From contig CAJCHQ010000303.1 of assembly GCA_903970295.1 (NCBI GenBank), positions 1 to 6,571 of the forward strand: 6,571 nucleotides of DNA. The letters are read 5' to 3'. Position 1 is the first letter of the stretch. The number at the start of each line of letters is the position of its first letter. Made by a program: the position numbers and the translations under genes. Of the stretch, positions 1 to 5,168 are shown piece by piece. The DNA is from Bryobacterales bacterium. Lineage in GTDB: Bacteria > Cyanobacteriota > Vampirovibrionia > Obscuribacterales > Obscuribacteraceae. The notes below the pieces were generated by a model. It ran no database searches. It saw only the letters and a program-made list of their open reading frames with translations, and was not told where the DNA came from.

Positions 1-799
1 GAACCAATTTGGTGATCTGCATATTGGTGCGCTCGTTGTTGCCGCCAATGTTGTAGACCTCGCCTGGCTTTCCGTTATGAAAAACAGTATCGATTGCCCG
101 GCAGTGATCTTCCACATGTAACCAATCTCGAACGTTCAGACCATCGCCATAAACTGGCACCTGCTTTTTATTGAGCAGATTGGTGATGAACAATGGAATT
201 AGTTTTTCTGGATGCTGATAAGGGCCATAATTATTTGAACAACGCGTAATCAACGCTGGAAACGCAAATGTATGGAAGTACGCTCGGCACAATAAATCTG
301 CACTCGCTTTGCTGGCTGAGTATGGACTGTTCGGCGCCAGAGGAGTTTCTTCGGTAAACAAACCCGTCGGTCCCAGCGATCCATAAACTTCGTCGGTTGA
401 AACTTGCAAATAGCGAATGTCGAATGTTCCTTGGCTCGTCTTGCCGTGCCTGTAAGCCGCTTCGAGCAGCACCTGCGTACCGAGAACATTTGTTTCAACG
501 AAGATTGCCGGATTCGAAATCGATCGATCGACGTGACTTTCCGCAGCCAAATTGATGATTCCATCGATGCGACCCAAACGCCTGCCAGAGACTAAATCAT
601 CGATTAACTTCGCATCTTGAATCTTGCCCTGCACGAATTTATAGCGAGGGTGTCCCTGCAAGTCAGCCACATTTTCCGGATGTCCCGCATACGTGATGGC
701 ATCCAAGTTGATGATGGTGTATTCCGGATGTGAGTTGAGCAAATGGCGAACAAGATTGCTGCCAATGAACCCTAACCCGCCGGTAATGAGCAATTGCAT
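1..799 (-). CDS. rmlB: dTDP-glucose 4,6-dehydratase (RmlB), C-terminus cut off by window edge
   Basis: Cytosolic, NAD-dependent short-chain dehydrogenase/reductase enzyme that turns dTDP-glucose into dTDP-4-keto-6-deoxyglucose, the second step towards dTDP-L-rhamnose. I translated it from the minus strand: 266 codons are present and the frame stays open through base 1, so about 60-90 C-terminal residues are missing compared with the usual 330-350. Visible landmarks are the N-terminal NAD-binding GGLGFIG (residues 7-13), NLAAESHVDRS (83-93), the catalytic TDE in STDEVYG (134-140), YxxxK at Tyr160/Lys164 in SPYSASKASADLL, RCSNNYGPYQHPEKLIP (186-202) and RDWLHVEDH (224-232). All are diagnostic of RmlB rather than other SDR epimerases. 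The ATG at 799 is preceded by GAGGAG (805-810) at 5-nt spacing. It lies downstream of the rmlA-like gene on the same strand, 291 bp away, so it may have its own promoter. Confidence 0.96.
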   Translation of the reverse strand, partial: MQLLITGGLGFIGSNLVRHLLNSHPEYTIINLDAITYAGHPENVADLQGHPRYKFVQGKIQDAKLIDDLVSGRRLGRIDGIINLAAESHVDRSISNPAIFVETNVLGTQVLLEAAYRHGKTSQGTFDIRYLQVSTDEVYGSLGPTGLFTEETPLAPNSPYSASKASADLLCRAYFHTFAFPALITRCSNNYGPYQHPEKLIPLFITNLLNKKQVPVYGDGLNVRDWLHVEDHCRAIDTVFHNGKPGEVYNIGGNNERTNMQITKLV

Positions 800-804
800 T
801 TCGA

Positions 805-810
805 CTCCTC
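805..810 (-). promoter_or_regulatory. Shine-Dalgarno of rmlB
   Basis: GAGGAG on the minus strand, 5 nt ahead of the ATG at 799. It fixes the rmlB start, and the NAD-binding glycine motif begins six residues later as expected. Confidence 0.8.
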
Positions 811-849
811 GCTTTGATACGTGAATTGTCGCCTTACTAAACGACCGTG

Positions 850-874
850 GACCAAGTCAAATTGTCCCTTGGTC
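850..874. repeat. Inverted repeat, 7-bp arms, in the rmlB leader
   Basis: GACCAAG (850-856) and CTTGGTC (868-874) are perfect reverse complements around an 11-nt loop. It sits about 50-75 nt upstream of the rmlB ATG with no T-run behind it in either direction. An operator or a leader hairpin therefore fits better than an intrinsic terminator. A chance palindrome remains possible at this arm length. Confidence 0.4.
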
Positions 875-1090
875 GCTACTTGAAATCAACGTCACTAAGT
901 TTAACTAGACCTACTCTCGAGTGAATAATCTTTCAGGCGATTGTCAAGGGGGGGTGGACTGTTCTACGAATGATCAGCAAATAGTCCGTCACTGAAAATT
1001 AAAGCACCGGTAAATCTGTCAGCGGATGAAACAAACAACCGTGCCAGAAGTAAAAGAAGAGCGCAGTATTCCGGTTAATTGAGAGCTGGC

Positions 1091-2164
1091 TTAGACAACT
1101 TCCACTTTGCTGTCGTCACCGATCATCAGCCGGAAAGCAATCGGTTTGCTATTGCTGCGCGTCAATTCGACATTGACGCCAATCAGGCTGTCTTCGATGC
1201 GTCCATGGAAATCAACGATCTGGCATTTCTCTCTGAGAATGCAATGCTCGATTTCGGCATGACTGACTCTTGCCCCATCACCGATTGAAGTGAAAGGACC
1301 AACGTAACTATTTTCCAGGACGCAATCTTCACCGATCATGGCTGGTCCGCGCACGATGCAATTTGTCAAAATACTGCCTTTGCCGACATGGACGCGCCCC
1401 GAAATGCGTGAACCGGCATCGAATGACCCCAGCATCGAGACATCAGTCATCTCGTCAAGGACCACCCGATTAGCTTCCAGCATGTCGTCTTTTTTTCCGG
1501 TATCCAACCACCAGCTCTCCAAAATATGGCTGTCAACATGATGACCGGTTGAGATCAGCTGTTGAATGGCATCGGTAATTTCCAGCTCGCCACGCTTGCT
1601 CGGTTTGATTTCATCGATTGCTTTATGAATTGTTTTGTTGAAGAGGTAAACTCCCACCAGTGCCAAATTGGATTTAGGTTTGGCCGGCTTTTCTTCCAGG
1701 CAGACGATCCGTCCATCTTTGGTCAATTCGGCAACGCCGAAAGAACTGGGATTGGCGACTTCTTTCAAGAGAATGAAGGCATCGGCTTTGCCTTCTTGAA
1801 AGCGACGAACCAGAGGACCGACCCCGTCTTTAATCAAGTTGTCGCCCAAGTACATGACGAACGGATCGTCTTTGAGAAAGGGTCTGGCGGTTTTGACGGC
1901 ATGAGCCAATCCTGAGGGCGCGTCTTGCAGGATGTACTCGATTTTGATCTTCCAGCGACTGCCGTCCCCGACCGAAGCGCGAACGTCTTGACCGGTCTCC
2001 GGGCTGATAATGATGCCGATTTCACCGATACCAGCGTCTATGAGAGCCTCGATGCCGTAGAACAGAATCGGCTTGTTCGCCACCGGCAAGAGTTGTTTCG
2101 CCGCTGTATGCGTAATCGGGCGCATACGTGTGCCCTTGCCGCCACTGAGAATTAGTCCTTTCAT
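1091..2164 (-). CDS. Glucose-1-phosphate thymidylyltransferase, long form (RmlA/StrD type)
   Basis: Cytosolic nucleotidyltransferase joining dTTP and glucose-1-phosphate to give dTDP-glucose plus pyrophosphate, the first step of dTDP-deoxysugar synthesis. At 357 residues it has the long-form length (about 355), unlike the 290-residue RmlA of enterobacteria. Residues 1-240 form the nucleotidyltransferase domain: GGKGTRMRP at 8-16, Lys23 in AAKQLLP, LQDAPSGLAHA (79-89), metal-site GDN (107-109), EEKP (157-160), GVY (171-173) and WWLDTG (218-223). From about 243 to the end, spaced Ile/Val/Gly-rich turns (GSRISGRVHVGKGSIL, then VRGPAMIGEDCVLENSYVG) form a left-handed beta-helix tail typical of the StrD/RmlA-long group. 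The ATG at 2164 has AGGA (2171-2174) at 6-nt spacing. It is 30 nt downstream of the sugar transferase gene, so almost certainly in the same transcript. Exact nucleotide preference (dTTP over UTP) is inferred from family and from neighbouring rmlB. Confidence 0.92.
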   Translation of the reverse strand: MKGLILSGGKGTRMRPITHTAAKQLLPVANKPILFYGIEALIDAGIGEIGIIISPETGQDVRASVGDGSRWKIKIEYILQDAPSGLAHAVKTARPFLKDDPFVMYLGDNLIKDGVGPLVRRFQEGKADAFILLKEVANPSSFGVAELTKDGRIVCLEEKPAKPKSNLALVGVYLFNKTIHKAIDEIKPSKRGELEITDAIQQLISTGHHVDSHILESWWLDTGKKDDMLEANRVVLDEMTDVSMLGSFDAGSRISGRVHVGKGSILTNCIVRGPAMIGEDCVLENSYVGPFTSIGDGARVSHAEIEHCILREKCQIVDFHGRIEDSLIGVNVELTRSNSKPIAFRLMIGDDSKVEVV

Positions 2165-2194
2165 TTTCTGTCCTGTTTTTCTTTTCGTTGCCTA

Positions 2195-2803
2195 TCAATT
2201 GACGCCGCGTTTGCTCAGGATCGCACCGAAAGTACGCGCCATGATTGTCATGTCCAACCACCAGCCCCAATTGTCGCAGTACCACTTATCAGCCTTCACT
2301 TTGTCGTCGTCCGGCAATTCATCGCGGCCGTTAATCTGGGCCCATCCCGTAATCCCGGGGTAAAACCGCAGTACACCCGCATCTCGACGTTTGTGCGTAA
2401 GCTCGGTCTGATTATACAAAGCCGGGCGTGGTCCCACTAAGCTCATCTCACCCTTAAGCACGTTAAATAACTGGGGCACTTCGTCGAGACTGGTTTTGCG
2501 TAAGACATGGCCGACGCGGGTGATAGGACTGGCTAGCTTCAACATCTGATCGGTCGGCAAGTCGGGCGTGCCGTAGAACATGGTGCGAAACTTATATATT
2601 TCAAACAATTCACCATCGATGCCGACGCGATTCTGTTTGAAAATCACGGGTCCTTTGGAATCAAGCTTGATAGCCGCCGCAATAATCAGGAGAAAAGGTG
2701 AAGAAACTATGACGACCATCGTGGAGATGATAATGTCGGTGAGGCGTTTGAACCTCATGGATAGCCGCTGCCTGATTTTTTTTGAAGTTGGGGTGGCGAT
2801 CAT
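2195..2803 (-). CDS. Initiating phosphoglycosyl transferase (WcaJ/PglC/ExoY superfamily, bacterial sugar transferase)
   Basis: Membrane enzyme that transfers a sugar-1-phosphate from a nucleotide sugar to undecaprenyl phosphate, starting a repeat unit of exopolysaccharide, capsule, O-antigen or a glycoprotein glycan. This is the short monotopic form (202 residues; PglC is about 200), lacking the extra N-terminal helices of full WcaJ/WbaP. Seen: KRLTDIIIS (19-27), a hydrophobic re-entrant helix at about 24-46 with Ser35-Pro36, GPVIFKQNRVG (51-61), FEIYKFRTM (67-75), the catalytic Asp107-Glu108 in TSLDEVPQLFNVLKGEMSLV, VGPRP (123-127) and PGITGWAQINGRD (149-161). The ATG at 2803 has only a weak ribosome site; Met16 (2758) is an alternative start just ahead of the conserved KRxxD block. 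It heads the minus-strand sugar operon. Sugar specificity cannot be read from these motifs. Confidence 0.94.
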   Translation of the reverse strand: MIATPTSKKIRQRLSMRFKRLTDIIISTMVVIVSSPFLLIIAAAIKLDSKGPVIFKQNRVGIDGELFEIYKFRTMFYGTPDLPTDQMLKLASPITRVGHVLRKTSLDEVPQLFNVLKGEMSLVGPRPALYNQTELTHKRRDAGVLRFYPGITGWAQINGRDELPDDDKVKADKWYCDNWGWWLDMTIMARTFGAILSKRGVN

Positions 2804-2831
2804 CGAGACCAGTTGAGGCAGGGAAGCTACA

Positions 2832-2860
2832 ATTTTACGCGAGCTTTGTCGGCAAAAAGT
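2832..2860 (-). promoter_or_regulatory. Possible promoter for the sugar-transferase/rml operon
   Basis: In the 90-bp gap between divergent genes, the minus strand has a -10-like TAAAAT (2837-2832) and a poor -35 (ACTTTT, 2860-2855) at 17-bp spacing. Transcription would begin about 20 nt ahead of the ATG at 2803. The -10 is good and the -35 weak, so this is tentative. No equally good pair was seen for the plus-strand gene. Confidence 0.28.
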
Positions 2861-2893
2861 TGTTTGGGCAAGGCTCTCGGATGAAATATATCT

Positions 2894-3760
2894 ATGCTCA
2901 TAAGCGTTATCACTGTCAGCTGGAATACACGCGATCTGCTCAGGAGCTGCTTGCAGAGCCTTCTCGTCGAGTTAGACGGTGTGGAGTCTGAAGTCTTTCT
3001 GGTCGATAACGATTCTGCTGACGGATCGGCAGCCATGGTTGCAAATGAATTTCCATCGGTTCGCCTCATTGCCAATAATTCGAATCGCGGCTTTGCCGCT
3101 GCCAATAATCAAGCCCTGGCTCTGTCCACGGGCGATTTCGTCATGCTCTTGAATCCTGATACAGTCGTTCATGAAGGAGCGATCAAAACGCTGCTCACCT
3201 TCATGCGCGCGCACCCGCGAGCCGGCATAGTCGCACCTCAACTGCTTGAATCGAGTGGTGCCGTGCAGCGCTCGTGTCGCCAATTCCCGACATTTCTCGG
3301 CATGTTGTATGAACTTCTGGGCTTCAGCAAGCTGTTTCCGGATAAAGCCATTTTTCGCCAATACAAAATGCTCGATTGGAATCACGACGATGAACGCCAG
3401 GTCGACCAGCCGGAAGGAGCATGTTTGCTACTTCGCCGCCAGGTGATAGACGAAGTGGGCGTGCTCGACGAAGGCTTTTTTATGCTTTTCGAAGAAGTTG
3501 ATTGGTGTTATCGCATCAAAGAAAAAGGCTGGCAGATCTGGTTTACGCCGTCTGCCAAAGTGACGCATCACTACGGTCAATCGATCAAACAAGTGAAGGC
3601 GAAGATGATTCTCTCTTCGCATCGCGGACTCTATCGCTTTTGGCGCAAGCACTATCGCGGCAATCGCTGGTATCTCGATGGCTTCGCCTATGTCGGCTTG
3701 ATGGCCCTGGCCTACGTGCGCATCGCTGGCTACAAGCTCAAATCATTCGCGTCTAGTTAG
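2894..3760 (+). CDS. Family 2 glycosyltransferase, WbbL (rhamnosyltransferase)-like
   Basis: Inverting GT-A glycosyltransferase of 288 residues that probably adds a sugar, plausibly rhamnose from dTDP-L-rhamnose, to a lipid-linked glycan on the cytosolic face of the membrane. N-terminal SVITVSWNTRDLL (4-16) and LVDNDSADGS (36-45) bind the nucleotide; NRGFAAANNQAL (64-75) and LLNPDT (85-90, the DxD-equivalent) follow. The acceptor half has GACLLLRR (175-182) and the FEEVDWCYR block (199-207) with the likely catalytic acidic residues, then THHYGQS (224-230). This order is that of the WbbL/GT2 rhamnosyltransferase group. The basic, partly hydrophobic C-terminus (about 250-285) may touch the membrane. 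An in-frame TGA at 2882-2884 leaves the ATG at 2894 as the first usable start; no clear Shine-Dalgarno precedes it. It is divergent from the sugar operon and is the only plus-strand gene supported here. Donor and acceptor are inferred. Confidence 0.9.
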   Translation: MLISVITVSWNTRDLLRSCLQSLLVELDGVESEVFLVDNDSADGSAAMVANEFPSVRLIANNSNRGFAAANNQALALSTGDFVMLLNPDTVVHEGAIKTLLTFMRAHPRAGIVAPQLLESSGAVQRSCRQFPTFLGMLYELLGFSKLFPDKAIFRQYKMLDWNHDDERQVDQPEGACLLLRRQVIDEVGVLDEGFFMLFEEVDWCYRIKEKGWQIWFTPSAKVTHHYGQSIKQVKAKMILSSHRGLYRFWRKHYRGNRWYLDGFAYVGLMALAYVRIAGYKLKSFASS

Positions 3761-3777
3761 TGATTTGCTCACTAGCT
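3755..3777. terminator. Hairpin shared by two convergent gene ends, possible terminator
   Basis: AGTTAGTGA (3755-3763) pairs with TCACTAGCT (3769-3777) around a 5-nt loop: 9 pairs with one G-T wobble on the plus strand, one A-C mismatch on the minus strand. It contains the stop codons of both the glycosyltransferase (TAG 3758-3760) and the receiver gene (TAG, 3774-3772). A T-rich stretch on the plus strand begins only about 15 nt later, so it is not a textbook intrinsic terminator. Confidence 0.4.
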
Positions 3778-4161
3778 CGCCCATTTCGCTATTTTTTCTT
3801 TTAGCTGCTCGAGTGTGAAAGGCTTGGCTAGATAATCATCCATTCCAGCCGCCAGGCAACGCTCTTCGTCGCCTGGTAAGACGCAGGCGGTAACGGCAAT
3901 TATGGGGACATGACCGCCGCTCTTCTTTTCCCATTCTCTGATTTTTTGCGTGCATTCCAAACCATCCATTTTGGGCATCACGACATCCATGAGAATAATG
4001 TCGAATCGATAAGTTTCGACAGCCTCGAGTGCCTCTTCGCCGCTCTGGACTACGTGAGCAGTGATCGACAAGCGGTCGGCCAGAAGTTCGAACAGACGTC
4101 TCTGCGCCTCGTGATCATCGACCACCAGAATTAATGGCTTTGGGTTGGATTCTTCGGGCAA
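3772..4161 (-). CDS. Stand-alone response regulator receiver (CheY-like) protein
   Basis: Cytosolic phospho-acceptor protein of 129 residues consisting only of a receiver domain, with no output domain. The full active site is visible: Asp15-Asp16 (metal binding, in ILVVDDHEAQ), Asp59 (phosphorylation site, in IILMDVVMPKMDG), Thr91 (in IIAVTA) and Lys113 (in YLAKPF). The RxLFxLLAxxL and VVMPKMDGLECTQKIR wording is closest to receivers carried by hybrid histidine kinases. The start is a TTG at 4161, backed by AAGGA (4167-4171) at 5-nt spacing; no in-frame ATG fits before the first beta strand. No histidine kinase is next to it, so its partner is unknown. Its phosphorylation could gate a partner protein or carry phosphate in a relay. 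It is convergent with the glycosyltransferase and sits downstream of two small membrane protein genes on the same strand. Confidence 0.93.
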   Translation of the reverse strand: MPEESNPKPLILVVDDHEAQRRLFELLADRLSITAHVVQSGEEALEAVETYRFDIILMDVVMPKMDGLECTQKIREWEKKSGGHVPIIAVTACVLPGDEERCLAAGMDDYLAKPFTLEQLKEKIAKWAS

Positions 4162-4166
4162 GGGAT

Positions 4167-4171
4167 TCCTT
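4167..4171 (-). promoter_or_regulatory. Shine-Dalgarno supporting a TTG start
   Basis: AAGGA on the minus strand, 5 nt before the TTG at 4161. This site, rather than an ATG, decides the start of the receiver gene. Confidence 0.7.
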
Positions 4172-4270
4172 GATTCCTAAACGGGACTGGGACGCAGTGT
4201 ACGTTGTGGATGTTAGGTACGACGATGCAATTACGCTAAAAAAGTTCCACTGGGCTTCTGTGCCGATTCT

Positions 4271-4299
4271 ACAATATAAAACCTGTAGCCGATTGGCAA
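4271..4299 (-). promoter_or_regulatory. Candidate sigma-70-type promoter for the receiver gene
   Basis: Minus strand TTGCCA (4299-4294) and TATTGT (4276-4271) are separated by 17 bp, matching the -35/-10 consensus at 5 and 4 of 6 positions. It lies just past the end of the upstream small gene (stop at 4309) and would give a leader of about 100 nt before the TTG start. Assigned by eye only. Confidence 0.38.
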
Positions 4300-4308
4300 C
4301 ATCCCTGG

Positions 4309-4512
4309 TTAGTGCTCTTTTTTTGCTGGAAGTGACCTTGAAGCGGTCATCTGCCCTGACCACTGATGCTCGGGTGGCTTGCTCGCCCTGATTTTGACCG
4401 GCGCCAAGCGGGACAACTCACCGTGAGCAAATAGGCAATACAAAGCGCACAAGTAGGTCGCGGCAAATAAAAAACCACTGCCAACCAAGACGTGTTCTAT
4501 CAACGTGTTCAT
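4309..4512 (-). CDS. Small single-pass membrane protein, unknown function (67 aa)
   Basis: I do not recognise a family. The product has 67 residues. Residues 1-7 are short and polar, and about 8-29 form one hydrophobic segment (HVLVGSGFLFAATYLCALYCLF) with two cysteines near its end. The remaining 38 residues are basic, with Pro/Ser/Lys clusters, and end in PAKKEH. A single membrane anchor with a short N-terminal arm and a positive tail suggests N-out/C-in topology. The best support that it is real is the ribosome site: GGAGGAG (4520-4526) 7 nt ahead of the ATG at 4512, one of the strongest in the window. It lies 147 nt upstream of the receiver gene on the same strand, but a promoter-like pair lies between them. 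Any link to signalling is inference from position. Confidence 0.62.
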   Translation of the reverse strand: MNTLIEHVLVGSGFLFAATYLCALYCLFAHGELSRLAPVKIRASKPPEHQWSGQMTASRSLPAKKEH

Positions 4513-4519
4513 AGCACTT

Positions 4520-4526
4520 CTCCTCC
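4520..4526 (-). promoter_or_regulatory. Strong Shine-Dalgarno of the 67-aa membrane protein
   Basis: GGAGGAG on the minus strand, 7 nt from the ATG at 4512. Its near-perfect match to the 16S anti-Shine-Dalgarno is the main reason to accept this small gene. Confidence 0.7.
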
Positions 4527-4681
4527 GTTATCCTCTATAGATAAACGATGCGAGGAGCTGAAAAGTTCAATTCTCACCTAAATTTTTGGAGGGTCAGACT
4601 AATTATTGATGAACACCATAGCCAGCTTTTACTTGAAACCTTTTTCGGGTGTGTTGAAGAAGAAAACACTGTTCTGGAGCT

Positions 4682-4701
4682 GACCAGAGAAATGTCTGGT
4701 C
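4682..4701. terminator. Hairpin downstream of the 78-aa gene, possible terminator
   Basis: GACCAGA (4682-4688) and TCTGGTC (4695-4701) form a perfect 7-bp stem with a 6-nt loop. Flanking AGCT on both sides can add four pairs with a one-base bulge. It lies about 95 nt past the stop of the 78-aa gene on the minus strand. A T-rich tract follows only after roughly a dozen bases, so termination is possible but weakly supported. Confidence 0.33.
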
Positions 4702-4794
4702 GAGCTGCTTGATTTGAAGAGAAAGATTTTTGGTGCCGCCGATGAGTCGGTACGCAAGACGTCTAGACAGAACCTGAGGAGTTACGCTAATAGC

Positions 4795-5031
4795 CTAATG
4801 CGTAAGCCTGCCGAAGCGGCCGTGCGAAGTCGCTGGCTGGGTGGCCTGCAACATATTCTCATTCGTTGCAGAATGAACGAGTTTGCTTCCGACGAACACT
4901 CCAGCACTGAAGGCGACGGTTGTAACAGCGACAATCACGAAAAAAGATTGACCGAATTTTCGCGAATTCTGCGCCTGTTCATTGCCCTGGCTGGGCAATG
5001 CACGTTGCTTTGGATACGACAACAGTTCCAT
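4795..5031 (-). CDS. Small single-pass membrane protein, unknown function (78 aa)
   Basis: I do not recognise a family. The 78-residue product has a polar N-terminus (1-26, rich in Gln/Ser/Asn with Arg24-Lys25 just before the membrane). One clear transmembrane helix follows at about 29-48 (SFFVIVAVTTVAFSAGVFVG), containing a small-residue AxxxFSAG/GxxxG-like stretch. The tail (49-78) is Thr/Gln/His/Arg-containing. No signal-peptidase or lipobox motif was seen. The ATG at 5031 has AGGG at 7-nt spacing, and a promoter-like pair lies 28-55 nt upstream. An overlapping plus-strand frame (4714-5106) is open but needs a TTG start with no ribosome site and has no recognisable features. The minus reading is preferred for its membrane helix, strand and upstream signals. 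An 8-bp hairpin falls in codons 11-18. Confidence 0.57.
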   Translation of the reverse strand: MELLSYPKQRALPSQGNEQAQNSRKFGQSFFVIVAVTTVAFSAGVFVGSKLVHSATNENMLQATQPATSHGRFGRLTH

Positions 5032-5058
5032 CGTTGCGCCCTGCGAGCTAACAGTGAA

Positions 5059-5086
5059 ATTCTAGCGCAATGTGTGTGCAGAGCAA
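5059..5086 (-). promoter_or_regulatory. Candidate promoter of the 78-aa membrane protein gene
   Basis: Minus strand TTGCTC (5086-5081) and TAGAAT (5064-5059) are separated by 16 bp. The -10 matches consensus at 5 of 6 positions, the -35 at its first three. A start near 5052 would give a leader of about 20 nt. The tandem repeat at 5092-5113 lies immediately upstream of the -35. Confidence 0.42.
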
Positions 5087-5091
5087 GAATA

Positions 5092-5113
5092 TTGATGCAG
5101 ACTTGATGCAGAC
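5092..5113. repeat. Perfect 11-bp tandem direct repeat
   Basis: TTGATGCAGAC occurs twice head to tail (5092-5102 and 5103-5113) with no mismatch and no spacer. One helical turn per unit, ending 5 bp from the -35 of the candidate promoter, is the geometry of a paired activator site. A slippage duplication would look the same. Confidence 0.8.
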
Positions 5114-5168
5114 CCGTTCGATCTTTATTCTTATTTGATTAACCGCGTCTAACCCAGTTCGTTGAGGA

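Larger units (their letters stand above)
800..1090. other. Non-coding spacer between rmlA-like gene and rmlB
   Basis: This 291-bp stretch separates two genes of one pathway that often lie close together. I see no convincing gene on either strand; the only ATG-led frames are very short and lack a ribosome site. It holds an inverted repeat (850-874), a TTGACA hexamer on the minus strand (947-942) followed by no clear -10 at standard spacing, and a run of seven G on the plus strand (948-954). I see no classic hairpin plus T-run terminator after the rmlA stop. It is best read as a leader/promoter region for rmlB. Confidence 0.5.
4513..4794. other. Spacer between the two small membrane protein genes
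   Basis: This 282-bp stretch has no well-supported gene. On the plus strand an open frame from ATG 4548 to TGA 4712 (54 codons) reads as a plausible acidic peptide but has no ribosome site. It also holds a hairpin (4682-4701) and overlapping 8-bp palindromes AGACGTCT and GTCTAGAC (4757-4768). The minus-strand sequence just above the 67-aa gene has a TATCTA/TATAGA-type -10 (about 4534-4541) without a convincing -35, and probably contains that gene's promoter. Confidence 0.4.

Noticed and set aside
250..564. 104-codon minus-strand frame inside rmlB
   Set aside because: It lies entirely within the well-supported rmlB frame, is Arg/Cys-rich and is a shadow.
948..954. Run of seven G
   Set aside because: Non-coding homopolymer not placed between good -10 and -35 boxes or in a reading frame, so phase variation is not supported.
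4115..4363. 82-codon minus-strand frame overlapping the start of the receiver gene
   Set aside because: It runs across the receiver's promoter, leader and first codons in another frame and has no domain or good ribosome site.
4548..4712. 54-codon plus-strand frame starting at an ATG, peptide rich in Glu/Leu
   Set aside because: It reads somewhat protein-like but no Shine-Dalgarno precedes the ATG, it is short, and its neighbours on both sides are on the other strand. Conservation data would be needed to revive it.
4757..4768. Overlapping 8-bp palindromes AGACGTCT and GTCTAGAC
   Set aside because: Short palindromes of this size arise by chance, there is no promoter nearby to give them meaning, and there is only one copy.
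4714..5106. 130-codon open frame on the plus strand opposite the 78-aa gene
   Set aside because: It needs a TTG start with no ribosome site, has scattered Cys/Arg/Trp composition and no recognisable motif, and lies opposite a frame with a clear membrane helix.
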